Shown piece by piece: positions 9,222 through 19,287 of a stretch of DNA of 44,323 nucleotides. Made by a program: the position numbers and the translations under genes. Within the stretch, counting starts at the first letter, position 1; the number at the start of each line of letters is the position of its first letter. This DNA comes from Prochlorococcus sp. AG-436-C05 (GTDB lineage Bacteria > Cyanobacteriota > Cyanobacteriia > PCC-6307 > Cyanobiaceae). Where the stretch lies: contig QCPB01000002.1 in the NCBI GenBank assembly GCA_003209795.1, forward strand, positions 1 through 44,323. The letters are read 5' to 3'. The notes under the pieces are model-generated. The model saw only the letters and a list, made by a program, of their open reading frames with translations. It did no database searches and had not been told where the DNA came from.

Positions 9222-9929
9222 TTAACCTTCTAGTTGATAATCTTGCAAAGCATTTATATCTACCTGGACGGAAGGTCCCATAGTTGAAGTTACATAAAGA
9301 CTTTTCCAATACTTCCCTTTAGCTCCGGTAGGTTTGTTTTTATCTATTGACTCTTGTAAGGTTTTTAAATTGTCAAATAGCGCCTCTTTTGTAAAACTAG
9401 CTTTTCCAAAGCGAACATGAACAATACCTGCTTTATCTGCTCTAAATTCTAGTTTTCCAGCCTTGAATTCTTTTATAGCACTTGAAATATCATTAGTAAC
9501 TGTTCCTGCTTTAGGATTAGGCATTAATCCTCTGGGCCCTAAAACTCTTCCTAATTTTGCAACTTTTGGCATCATATCTGGAGTCGCAATAAGTAAATCA
9601 AATTCCATATTGCCTTTGTTGATGCTTTCCACAAGGTCTTCTTCTCCAAATAAATCTGCTCCAGCAGATTTAGCTTTGGATACATTCTCACCGCTTGTAA
9701 TTACTGCTATTTTGATACTTTGCCCAGTTCCATGAGGTAAGGTAACTGTTGTCCTTAGCTGTTGGTCAGTATATTTTGGATCAATGCCTAGACGGATATG
9801 AGCTTCAATCGTCTCATCAAACTTAGCGTTTGCATTTTCTTTTATAATACTGACAGCTTCAAGAGGTTGGTAAACGCGATCTTCTATCTTTGTTGATAGA
9901 GCCGCCATTCTTTTAGATAGTTTTTTCAT
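9222..9929 (-). CDS. rplA: 50S ribosomal protein L1
   Basis: Binds 23S rRNA at the mobile L1 stalk near the E site. The 235 residues include the signature [19 protein letters not shown] and the preceding [13 protein letters not shown]. It follows rplK by 66 bp in the standard order. The leader contains a purine-rich AGGGGAGG and a small GGTTA/TAACC hairpin too far from the ATG to act as a normal ribosome-binding site; L1 autoregulation is possible but not shown. Start at the ATG at 9929; the Met after AAL is internal to the conserved N-terminus. Confidence 0.98.
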   Translation of the reverse strand: MKKLSKRMAALSTKIEDRVYQPLEAVSIIKENANAKFDETIEAHIRLGIDPKYTDQQLRTTVTLPHGTGQSIKIAVITSGENVSKAKSAGADLFGEEDLVESINKGNMEFDLLIATPDMMPKVAKLGRVLGPRGLMPNPKAGTVTNDISSAIKEFKAGKLEFRADKAGIVHVRFGKASFTKEALFDNLKTLQESIDKNKPTGAKGKYWKSLYVTSTMGPSVQVDINALQDYQLEG

Positions 9930-9995
9930 AATAAGTTTGGGTGCAATCGGTTAGGAATTAACCTCCCCTAAAAAGTGAACAATTTTGTTTTGAAT

Positions 9996-10421
9996 TTATT
10001 CGGTAATAGAGACACCCATATTACGAGCTGTTCCCTCAATTACTTTCATTGCAGATTCAATACTTGTACAGTTTAAATCAGGAAGCTTAGTTTTGGCTAT
10101 TTCTTCTAGTTGAGCTTTACTTATATTCCCAGCAGAACCTTTTGAGGATTCACCAGCTCCTTTCTCTATACCCGCGGCCTTAGTAATTAAGACAGAAGCA
10201 GGAGGCGTTTTTGTAATGAAGGTAAAGCTTCTATCTTCAAAAACTGAAATCTCAACTGGAATTACAAAACCGGCTTTATCTTGAGTCCTTGCATTATATT
10301 CTTTGCAAAATGCCATGATATTCACACCATGTTGTCCTAAAGCTGGTCCAACTGGAGGGGCAGGGTTTGCTTTGCCGGCTTGAAGAGCAAGTTTAATAAC
10401 TGCAACAATTTTTTTTGCCAT
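9996..10421 (-). CDS. rplK: 50S ribosomal protein L11
   Basis: Part of the GTPase-associated centre with 23S rRNA helices 43/44. The 141-residue length is exact for the family. The proline-rich N-terminal segment [18 protein letters not shown] and the C-terminal rRNA-binding domain ([13 protein letters not shown]) are clear. First ribosomal gene after nusG in the minus-strand cluster, with a 68-bp gap. Confidence 0.98.
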   Translation of the reverse strand: MAKKIVAVIKLALQAGKANPAPPVGPALGQHGVNIMAFCKEYNARTQDKAGFVIPVEISVFEDRSFTFITKTPPASVLITKAAGIEKGAGESSKGSAGNISKAQLEEIAKTKLPDLNCTSIESAMKVIEGTARNMGVSITE

Positions 10422-10489
10422 TAGATTTAGTGAGTTTAAACTGAGGTTTAAAATGATAATTTTACTAGATAAACAAAAATAATTAAAAA

Positions 10490-11101
10490 TTAATTTTGTT
10501 TACTGATTTGGGAGAATTCTAATTCTACAGGAGTTTCGCGCCCAAATATTGAAAGTAATGCTTTTAATTTATTTCTTTCTCCAGAGACTTCTATAACTTC
10601 ACCTTGGAAATCCTTGAATGGACCACTAGTTACGATAATTCTATCTTTTTCCTCAATATCTAATTTTATAACAGCCTTTTTCTCTGAAGCGCGTTTAAAT
10701 ATTCTATTAACTTCTTGTCTAGACAATGGTCGAGGTTTGATATGACCTCGGGACCTTCCGCTTCCTCTTCCGTCATCTGCACCTACAAAGTTAATAACAT
10801 TGGGGGTGCTTTTTACAGCCATCATTGTATCTTCATCTAAAATCATCCTGACAAGTATATAACCAGGAAAAACTTTTTCTTCAGTAGTTTGTCTACTGCC
10901 ATCTTTTTTTAACTTAATTCCAGGAGTTTGAGGAATTTCAATTTCGATAATTCTGTTATTAACGCCTAAAGTTACGGCTCTCTGTTCAAGAGTTGCTTTT
11001 ACTTTCTTTTCACAGCTTGAAGCAACTTGGACTGCATACCATCTTGCAATACTAGTATTTGCTTTGGAAGAACTAAAGTTAGTAGTTAATTCATTACTCA
11101 T
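10490..11101 (-). CDS. nusG: Transcription elongation/antitermination factor NusG
   Basis: Binds RNA polymerase and links it to Rho or to the ribosome. The 203 residues comprise an NGN domain ([16 protein letters not shown] and [10 protein letters not shown]) and a C-terminal KOW domain ([13 protein letters not shown]). An N-terminal extension of about 19 Ser/Thr/Asn-rich residues precedes the conserved WYAVQ. Between NGN and KOW lies a charged linker rich in Arg and Gly ([15 protein letters not shown]). It sits between secE and rplK, the normal bacterial order. Confidence 0.97.
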   Translation of the reverse strand: MSNELTTNFSSSKANTSIARWYAVQVASSCEKKVKATLEQRAVTLGVNNRIIEIEIPQTPGIKLKKDGSRQTTEEKVFPGYILVRMILDEDTMMAVKSTPNVINFVGADDGRGSGRSRGHIKPRPLSRQEVNRIFKRASEKKAVIKLDIEEKDRIIVTSGPFKDFQGEVIEVSGERNKLKALLSIFGRETPVELEFSQISKQN

Positions 11102-11165
11102 TTTTCTTTTCTGGAAACTGGATAAAGATCATTTGAAGACCTTGAGAAAATTTAGATTAAAAGGA

Positions 11166-11414
11166 TTAATTTACCGGAAAAATTTGTGATGCTGCCCATC
11201 CATAAAATCTGCTCACTGATGCAATTGCAGCTGCAGAAAAGGATACCATAATTATAACCGCAACCGATTCGCTGAATAGCTGTTGTTTGTTAGGCCACAC
11301 GACCAGTTTAAGCTCGTCGAAAGTAGATCTTAAAAAATTCTTCTTTTTCTTTGGCTTTTCTATTTCAGAGGGCTCTTTTTCAAGAGGTTCTTGATTAGTA
11401 GTAGGATTTGTCAC
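11166..11414 (-). CDS. secE: Preprotein translocase subunit SecE
   Basis: Small essential subunit of the SecYEG channel, here in the cytoplasmic or thylakoid membrane. The 82 residues have a charged N-terminus, the conserved FDELKLVVWPNKQQLFSES amphipathic segment and one transmembrane helix (about 50-68), the single-span form found in cyanobacteria. Lies 64 bp upstream of nusG. The tRNA-Trp gene often found before secE in bacteria is absent. Confidence 0.95.
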   Translation of the reverse strand: MTNPTTNQEPLEKEPSEIEKPKKKKNFLRSTFDELKLVVWPNKQQLFSESVAVIIMVSFSAAAIASVSRFYGWAASQIFPVN

Positions 11415-11473
11415 AAAATTTTTTTGAACTTAAGCTTTAAGCTTGAATTTATTTTAGCTTATCGATTTACTAA

Positions 11474-14218
11474 TCAGCTAGGTCTAAATAAAATCTCATC
11501 TTTATTTGAATGACTAATTTTGATTGTAATATTGTTTTTATTTTTAAAATTTTCCTCTAATAGTTTCGTGGCTAGGGGGTTTTCGATTTGTCTTCTGAGT
11601 TCTCTTCCAAGTGGCCTTGCCCCAAATTCAGGTTCGAATGAATCATTAGCTATCTTATTAATAACATTATTATCGATATTGATTTTTATTCCTTGTTCAA
11701 GAAGTAGGTTCTTTAAATCTTCTATTTGAAGAATAATTATTTTTTTAAGTTGATCTAATGATAATGGTTCAAATTTTACTACTTCATCAATTCTGTTTAA
11801 AAATTCTGGTCTAAAAATAGAAGACAATGAATTGTTTATAGAATCTTCTAGAGATTGTCTATTGAGTTTTGAATTTTCCTTGTTTTGAGTGATATTTTTT
11901 GAATGTTCCAAAATTATTTTTCCTGCCAAATTGCTCGTCATAATGATAACTGTATTTTTAAAATCAACTGTTCGGCCTTGCGAATCAGTTAATCTTCCTT
12001 CATCTAAAACTTGCAATAGAATATTAAATACTTCTGAATGTGCTTTTTCAATTTCATCAAGGAGTATTACAGAATAAGGTTTTAGCCTTACAGCTTCAGT
12101 TAACTGTCCTCCTTCTTCGTAGCCAACATAACCTGGAGGTGCTCCTAAAAGTCTTGCTACAGCATTTTTCTCCATATATTCACTCATGTCTAATCTTAAT
12201 AAAGCTTCTGCTTCGTCAAATAATGCAGACGCAAGAGTTTTAGCTAGTTCCGTTTTGCCAACACCTGTAGGACCCATAAATAGAAAAGATCCAACAGGTC
12301 TTTTTGGACTTTTCATGCCAACACGGGCTCTTCTTATTGCAGAAGAAACAGCTTGTATTGCTTTTTCTTGTCCAATAACTTTTTCACTTAATTCTATTTC
12401 TAAATTAACTAGTTTCTTTCGCTCATTAGAGACCACTTTGGAAACAGGAATCCCGGTTATTTTTGAAATTACATCAGCAATGTCATCAGGCTCAACTTGA
12501 TATTTAAAGGGAAAACTCCTATTTTTCTTTGATTTTTTAAAGCTATCTTCTATTCCTTGAATTTCTGCTTCAACTGCATTCAACTCTTCTTCTAGACTAT
12601 CTATATAATCCAGGCTATTTGTAGTTTCCAAATTTGGATTATATTCTTCTAGTTTTCCAATTAGGCTATCTTCCTCTTTTAATAAAATAGATAATTGTTC
12701 CATTTTTAAACGTAAATTATTCCAATTATCAGAAAGGTTGTTCAATTTATTCTCAGTTATTTTTTTTATATCCAATAATTTTTCTTTGTCTTCAATATTT
12801 TCAATTAGTAAATTGTTCAATTTCTTTTCAATCGAATTAATTTTGAGTTCTTGTTGGATAATTATTTGAGGCTTAATATTAGATTCTATTTTTAATTGTG
12901 CTGCTGCTTCATCAATTAAATCTATAGCTTTGTCTGGGAGACATTTATCGCTAATATATCTATCGGCAAGTTTTGCAGAATAATCAACTGCTTCTTTAGA
13001 GATTCTGATACCATGATGTAATTCATATTTCTTTTTAATACCTTGAAGGATCTTTGCAGTTAAATCGACTGAGGGTTCATTAACTAATATTTTTTGAAAA
13101 CAATTATTTAATGCTTGGTCTTTTTCAATACTTTCACGGAATTTTTCAGGAGTCGTTGTGCCAATACACCTAAGATCTCCTTCAGCCAATAAAGGTTTTA
13201 AAATATTACCTATATCAGCAGTAGATCTGTCAGAACTTATTATGGAATGAATTTCATCAATAAATAAAATCATTCCCTGATCAGAATTTTTAAGTTCTTC
13301 AAGTATTAAACTAAGCCTTTCTTCAAGCTGACCTCTGAATTTTGTTCCTGAGACAAGAGCACCTAAGTCAAGAGAAATAATTTTAAAATTTTTCAAAGAA
13401 TCAGGTACGTTTTCTTCAGTAATTAATTGAGCAAGTAGTTTAGCAATAGAGGTTTTACCAACCCCAGGATTGCCAATAAGGATAGGGTTATTTTTGCTTC
13501 TTCTAGAGAGAATGCGCATTAGATTATTTATTTCATTTTCTCTTCCCACAACGGGGTCCAGTAAACCTTGTTGAGCTGATGCGGTTAAATCCTTCCCATA
13601 CAGTTGAAGCACATCCTCTTCAACTTTTTTTTCGGGATAAATAGTAATTTTATTTGTTGTCGAGCTAACAATAGCTTTTTCTTCCTTTAACAAATTTTCT
13701 TTACGAGCTTCTAAGTCGGATTGGTTATTTTTTTCATCTTCTTTCTTATATTCAATGTAACTTTTTGATTGATTTATATTTGGAAAAAACTTTAATTCTT
13801 CTTCTAATTTCTCTACTGAGAGATTACCCTCTTGAAAAGCGTAATTACCTATCCTTAAATCTCTACCAAGAGCAATTAATAAATGAGGAATCTCTATTAA
13901 CTTTGATCCCCATTGGATTTTGATTTGATTTGCATTATCTAATAAAAGTTCTAAATCTTCTCCAATCGTAAAAATATCTGACTCATTTGTTGGTATCTCT
14001 TCTAGAAAATCCTCTGTTATGTCTAAAACCGTATCTTGATCTATTGATAATTTTTCAATGAATGCAAAAAATTCGCTTGATGTAAACAATGTATGAATAA
14101 TGTGCTCAATATTAAATTCGCTGTGATCCCATTTTTTTGCAGTTTCTTCTCCTTGCAGAAGAAGATTCCAACTTATATCACTAAAAAGTTCAGGATTCGA
14201 TGTAAGAGTTTCTCTCAT
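11474..14218 (-). CDS. ClpB/Hsp100-type AAA+ ATPase (second ClpB-like paralogue)
   Basis: A two-ring AAA+ protein of 914 residues, probably an ATP-driven disaggregase or unfoldase in the cytoplasm. It has a divergent N-terminal Clp_N-like region (1-170), then AAA1 with Walker A GNPGVGKT and Walker B ILFIDEIH. A coiled-coil middle region of about 130 residues resembles a ClpB M-domain. AAA2 carries GPTGVGKTE, the GYVGYEEGG pore loop and VILLDEIEKAH. The AAA1 pore loop reads KFRGQLEER, keeping an aromatic residue. No ClpP-docking IGF-type loop is evident. The weak N-domain and AT-rich linker suggest a specialised paralogue rather than the main ClpB. ClpC is the main alternative but the M-region is too long. 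Confidence 0.85.
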   Translation of the reverse strand: MRETLTSNPELFSDISWNLLLQGEETAKKWDHSEFNIEHIIHTLFTSSEFFAFIEKLSIDQDTVLDITEDFLEEIPTNESDIFTIGEDLELLLDNANQIKIQWGSKLIEIPHLLIALGRDLRIGNYAFQEGNLSVEKLEEELKFFPNINQSKSYIEYKKEDEKNNQSDLEARKENLLKEEKAIVSSTTNKITIYPEKKVEEDVLQLYGKDLTASAQQGLLDPVVGRENEINNLMRILSRRSKNNPILIGNPGVGKTSIAKLLAQLITEENVPDSLKNFKIISLDLGALVSGTKFRGQLEERLSLILEELKNSDQGMILFIDEIHSIISSDRSTADIGNILKPLLAEGDLRCIGTTTPEKFRESIEKDQALNNCFQKILVNEPSVDLTAKILQGIKKKYELHHGIRISKEAVDYSAKLADRYISDKCLPDKAIDLIDEAAAQLKIESNIKPQIIIQQELKINSIEKKLNNLLIENIEDKEKLLDIKKITENKLNNLSDNWNNLRLKMEQLSILLKEEDSLIGKLEEYNPNLETTNSLDYIDSLEEELNAVEAEIQGIEDSFKKSKKNRSFPFKYQVEPDDIADVISKITGIPVSKVVSNERKKLVNLEIELSEKVIGQEKAIQAVSSAIRRARVGMKSPKRPVGSFLFMGPTGVGKTELAKTLASALFDEAEALLRLDMSEYMEKNAVARLLGAPPGYVGYEEGGQLTEAVRLKPYSVILLDEIEKAHSEVFNILLQVLDEGRLTDSQGRTVDFKNTVIIMTSNLAGKIILEHSKNITQNKENSKLNRQSLEDSINNSLSSIFRPEFLNRIDEVVKFEPLSLDQLKKIIILQIEDLKNLLLEQGIKINIDNNVINKIANDSFEPEFGARPLGRELRRQIENPLATKLLEENFKNKNNITIKISHSNKDEILFRPS

Positions 14219-14479
14219 ATACTATAAAAAGTTATAGTTGATCATTTATCGTTATCTTAATTAAGATTATTCTTAATGATCATTCAAAATTTTTCAAATT
14301 ATAAGATGAAATCTTAAAAAATTTAATTAAAAATAGATTTTTAGATTTTTTAGGAATATTTTCATATAAAAATTAAGCCTTGTTTTGAAATCAAAAAAAA
14401 ATATTTGATTAACTTATATATATTTCAGATATTAGCCAAATAGTTCAGCTATTTATAGGATTTAAATAGTAATAATTAA

Positions 14480-15775
<1,296 letters not shown>

Positions 15776-15781
15776 TTATTT

Positions 15782-17449
15782 TTAACGCTTAAGATTTTCT
15801 ACGCGGGATCCTTTTCTCATGCTTAATTGACATTTTATCCAGTCAATACTAATAGGTATTGCAAAGATTAATGGTAATACAGCAAAGTTATTTTGTTTAT
15901 TAGTCACAAGTAAAGCTGATGCTATTGATAAGCTCCCTATCAGAATTGAATGGCCTAATGTTTTCTGAGCAGTAAACATTTTCTTGAATTGTCTATCAGA
16001 TTCACCCATTCGTATTTGTAGTTGTAAATCTCCTTGCTCTAATCTTTCTAAACTTTCATCTATTCTTTTTGGTATGCCTACCGCTTTCGAGCCTATTTCA
16101 CCTACTTGCCTTCCAAATTCGTTAATGAAATCATTGGGAGTTTGATTATTTGAAGTCATAAGTTCTATTAAATAAGGCTTTGTAACTGATACAAGATTAA
16201 ACCCTGGATCTAACATTCTGCCAACACCTTCAAAAGTTGACAATGCTCTCATAACAAATATTAGATCTACTGGGAGCTGAAATGGAGTTTCATAAACAAG
16301 CTCATATAAATCTCCTGATAGCTTTTCAATTATATTAGGACTAAATGGAGGAGTTAAGGCTTCTTTTAGCATTAATCTAACTAGTCTTCTGACTGGACCT
16401 ATGTCTATATCTTTTGAAATTAAGCCAGCTTGTTGTAGTTGACTGACAAGTGATGCTGCGTCTCTGAAAGCAGCAGCCTTGACCATATCTCCTAACCTGT
16501 TTTGTAGATTATTGGAAATATTGCCCATCATTCCAAAATCATAAAAGATTAATTTACCTTTATTTGAGACTGCTAAATTACCTGGATGAGGATCTGCATG
16601 AAAAAAACCATAATTTACAAGCTGTTTTAAATAACTAATTGCCCCTATTTCTGCAATTTTTGTTAAGTCAATATTTTGAGATTGTAATTTTGTTAAATCG
16701 CTTATTTTAGTACCTTCCAGATAACTTAAACAAAGAACCTTTTCACTACTCATGTCCCATATGACTTCAGGAACTTCCACATTCTCATCATCAAGAAATT
16801 GCTGTCTAAATCTTGCTGCATATTGAGCTTCACAATTGAAATCCAGTTCTTTCATAAGAACTTTTCTACACTCTTTTGCAATTGCAACCCAATTTCTTCC
16901 TCGACTCCAATTCTTGTTTCTTTGCAATAAACCAGCAATCTGTTGCATTATATCTAAATCTATAATGAATAAATCTTTTAAATTAGGTCTCTGAACTTTA
17001 AATACTACTTCTTTCCCATTCTTTAACTTTCCTCTATGAACCTGAGCTAATGAGGCTGATCCTACTGGATGATATATTATTTCATCTATTTCAGAGAACT
17101 TCTTTCCTAATTCTTGTGAAATAGTCCCTTCAACTTGTTTAAATGAAAAGGGAGGAACTTGATCTTGTAATCTAGATAATTCTCTTATCCATGTATTGGG
17201 AATTAAATCAGGTCTAGCAGACAATAATTGCCCGATTTTAATAAAAGCAGAACCAAGTTTAATTAATTCATTAGTAAGCCATTTAGCCCGTTTTATTTGA
17301 ATTTTATTTTTTGTATCATTATTAATATTGATAAATGTGAAAATTATATTGTCTAACCATAAACTGAACAATAGTAAAAACAATGTTTTCCATATCAAAC
17401 AACCTCTTTTAAACTTTTTGAGTCGATTTTGAAACAACTTATTTCTCAT
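15782..17449 (-). CDS. ABC1/UbiB (AarF)-family atypical kinase
   Basis: Member of the UbiB/ADCK family of atypical kinases or ATPases, linked in other organisms to quinone and isoprenoid lipid metabolism at membranes; the substrate here is unknown. The 555 residues show the KxGQ motif (FIKIGQLLSARPDLIP), an Ala-rich nucleotide loop (GSASLAQVHRG), ELDFNCEA, the catalytic loop HADPHPGN and the metal motif YDFGMMG. N- and C-terminal hydrophobic segments suggest membrane association. The ATG overlaps the stop of the upstream 105-residue gene by one base (TAATG), implying tight coupling. Converges on eno with a 6-bp gap. Confidence 0.9.
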   Translation of the reverse strand: MRNKLFQNRLKKFKRGCLIWKTLFLLLFSLWLDNIIFTFININNDTKNKIQIKRAKWLTNELIKLGSAFIKIGQLLSARPDLIPNTWIRELSRLQDQVPPFSFKQVEGTISQELGKKFSEIDEIIYHPVGSASLAQVHRGKLKNGKEVVFKVQRPNLKDLFIIDLDIMQQIAGLLQRNKNWSRGRNWVAIAKECRKVLMKELDFNCEAQYAARFRQQFLDDENVEVPEVIWDMSSEKVLCLSYLEGTKISDLTKLQSQNIDLTKIAEIGAISYLKQLVNYGFFHADPHPGNLAVSNKGKLIFYDFGMMGNISNNLQNRLGDMVKAAAFRDAASLVSQLQQAGLISKDIDIGPVRRLVRLMLKEALTPPFSPNIIEKLSGDLYELVYETPFQLPVDLIFVMRALSTFEGVGRMLDPGFNLVSVTKPYLIELMTSNNQTPNDFINEFGRQVGEIGSKAVGIPKRIDESLERLEQGDLQLQIRMGESDRQFKKMFTAQKTLGHSILIGSLSIASALLVTNKQNNFAVLPLIFAIPISIDWIKCQLSMRKGSRVENLKR

Positions 17450-17766
17450 TAAATTAACTTGTTAAGTATTTTATTTAATCTTTCTATGCCTTCGTTAATG
17501 TCTTCTATTTCTGTTAGAGCCTTTGTGATTGTGGAATCTTGATTTGTTTTGGAGTCCTGATTATTGTTTTTAGTACTCATTTCATATTCCATTCTTGCAG
17601 CCTCTTCAATTATTGATTCTTTTAGAATATCAAATTCTTTTTTAATTATTTCTGGTGCTTCTTGTGCAATATTTGTTGCTTCATCAATTTTTTCAACTAA
17701 TACCTCGTTTAATTTTTCTGTTAATTTTTTGATAGCAGCTTTTAAAAGGTAGTCAGAATTAGTCAT
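17449..17766 (-). CDS. Hypothetical coiled-coil protein coupled to the UbiB-like gene
   Basis: I do not recognise this 105-residue acidic/lysine-rich protein. It appears almost entirely helical, with heptad-like spacing of Leu and Ile in two blocks (about 8-60 and 78-105) joined by an Asn/Asp/Thr-rich linker; no transmembrane segment and no cysteine. Its stop codon shares one base with the start of the UbiB-family gene, so the two are likely translated together and may function together, which is inference. Encoded divergently from the thioredoxin-reductase-like gene. Confidence 0.7.
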   Translation of the reverse strand: MTNSDYLLKAAIKKLTEKLNEVLVEKIDEATNIAQEAPEIIKKEFDILKESIIEEAARMEYEMSTKNNNQDSKTNQDSTITKALTEIEDINEGIERLNKILNKLI

Positions 17767-18000
17767 GAAAAATATAGAGGCCTTTTAAAAGTGAACTCCA
17801 AAATATTATTTAATAATAGATCAATTAAGAACAATTCAGGTTAATGATCATTTTTAAAATGATTTTTTTTATTTTTCCTATGTAAGTTTGTTTCTATATT
17901 ATGCTTTTTTATTCTTTTTCTCTTAACTTATACCTATAAAAAGGTTAGGAACTTTAAGCAATTTTCTCTTCTAACCCAAAACTCATCTAATTACTTAATA

Positions 18001-18007
18001 AAAGGAG
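18001..18007 (+). promoter_or_regulatory. Ribosome-binding site of the TrxB-like gene
   Basis: AAAGGAG lies 10 bases before the TTG at 18018. This good Shine-Dalgarno match supports the non-ATG start, which also begins just before the conserved FAD-binding strand. Confidence 0.7.
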
Positions 18008-18017
18008 TTTTAATAAA

Positions 18018-18974
18018 TTGGATATTATCGAGTCAGATGTTGTGATTATCGGTGGCGGACCGGCAGGATGTACGTGTGCTCTTTATACCTCTCGTTCTAA
18101 TTTAAAGACGGTAATTTTAGATAAAAATCCCTCTGTTGGTGCCTTGGCAATAACTCATCAAATAGCAAATTATCCTGGAGTTCCTGTTGATATTAGTGGG
18201 GAAAAATTACTTACATTAATGAGAGAGCAAGCTGTTCAATATGGTACAGACTATAGAAGAGCTCAAGTCTTTGGGATAGATGTCTCTGAAGAATGGAAAA
18301 AGGTTTATACACCTGAAGGCACTTTCAAGGCTAAAGCACTTGTGCTAGCAAGTGGAGCTATGGGTAGACCTGCATCATTTAAAGGAGAAGCAGATTTTCT
18401 TGGTAAGGGTGTAAGTTACTGCGCTACATGTGATGGGGCTTTTTATAAAAATAGGGAAGTCGCAGTAATTGGAGTAAATAAAGAAGCAATAGAGGAGGCC
18501 AATGTTCTTATTAAATTTGCTTCAACTGTGCATTGGATTACATCAAGTGATCCAAAGCCTGAAGATGAGGAGGCTATGGAATTGATGGATAATGCAAATA
18601 TTAAACATTGGAGTAGAACAAGACTATTGGAAATTTTAGGAGATGATATGGGCGTGAATGGAGTAATTGTAAAAAATAAACAGGAAGAAAATCCTATTAA
18701 TCTTAATCTAGATGGAGTGTTCGTTTATATGAGTGGTTCAAAGCCAATTACCGATTTTTTAGGAGATCAGATTGCCTTAAAAGAAGATGGAGGAGTGATT
18801 GTGGATGATTTTATGTCCACAAATTCAGATGGAGTATGGGCTATTGGAGATATAAGAAATACACCATTTAAGCAAGCAGTAGTTGCAGCATCTGACGGAT
18901 GTATCGCTGCAATGTCAATAGATAGATACTTAAATAGTAGAAAAAATATAAGAGTAGATTGGATTCACTCTTAA
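18018..18974 (+). CDS. Thioredoxin-reductase-like flavoprotein lacking the NADPH motifs
   Basis: A 318-residue disulfide oxidoreductase with the TrxB layout: FAD loop IGGGPAG (11-17), redox pair CATC (135-138) and second FAD motif AIGD (276-279). In ordinary NADPH-dependent TrxB a GGGNTA-type loop and an HRRxxxR signature bind NADPH; here the equivalent segments read GVNKEAI (152-158) and HWITSS (172-177). It therefore probably does not take electrons from NADPH. Pyridine-nucleotide-independent relatives (ferredoxin-linked or diflavin types) are known, and one of those is the better guess. Start is TTG with a strong AAAGGAG. The usual annotation would simply be trxB; I leave the symbol empty for the reason given. 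Confidence 0.85.
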   Translation: MDIIESDVVIIGGGPAGCTCALYTSRSNLKTVILDKNPSVGALAITHQIANYPGVPVDISGEKLLTLMREQAVQYGTDYRRAQVFGIDVSEEWKKVYTPEGTFKAKALVLASGAMGRPASFKGEADFLGKGVSYCATCDGAFYKNREVAVIGVNKEAIEEANVLIKFASTVHWITSSDPKPEDEEAMELMDNANIKHWSRTRLLEILGDDMGVNGVIVKNKQEENPINLNLDGVFVYMSGSKPITDFLGDQIALKEDGGVIVDDFMSTNSDGVWAIGDIRNTPFKQAVVAASDGCIAAMSIDRYLNSRKNIRVDWIHS

Positions 18975-18999
18975 GAAAATCGATATTCTGATTAGATAT

Positions 19000-19287
19000 T
19001 TAAAGGGGAGTTGCTTCTGAAATATAAGCCACCCCGCCATAGTAACTCAGCTCGTCCTTAATATTGTCTCTCATTTGATCAATTAATTCTTGTTCGCAAA
19101 AAACTATAACATGTGCATTTGATCCTAAGCCAGTAAACTCCATATCCTCAGTAACCACTCTTTCTGGACCTCTACCAGTAGCATGTTTCATTACTGTATA
19201 TCCAGGAACATTAGCCTTTTCTAATGTTTTAAGAATCGCATCAAGTTCTCTCTCGCTAAATATCAGGTCTAATCTTTTCATTTTCAT
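19000..19287 (-). CDS. sbtB: SbtB, PII-like regulator of SbtA
   Basis: A trimeric PII-like protein that, in studied cyanobacteria, binds adenine nucleotides and controls the bicarbonate transporter SbtA. The 95 residues show the ferredoxin-like fold pattern with VPGYTVMKHATGRG leading into the T-loop and a final GGVAYISEATPL. The C-terminus stops there: the cysteine-containing R-loop extension (CGPEGC in freshwater homologues) is absent. The start overlaps the sbtA stop by 4 bases (ATGA), showing translational coupling. A second Met two codons in is an alternative start. Confidence 0.9.
   Translation of the reverse strand: MKMKRLDLIFSERELDAILKTLEKANVPGYTVMKHATGRGPERVVTEDMEFTGLGSNAHVIVFCEQELIDQMRDNIKDELSYYGGVAYISEATPL

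Noticed and set aside
17847-17875. Palindrome ATCATTTT/AAAATGAT followed by T-run in the gap before the TrxB-like gene
   Set aside because: Looks like a plus-strand terminator but the stem is almost all A-T and no plus-strand gene lies upstream; probably chance in AT-rich sequence.
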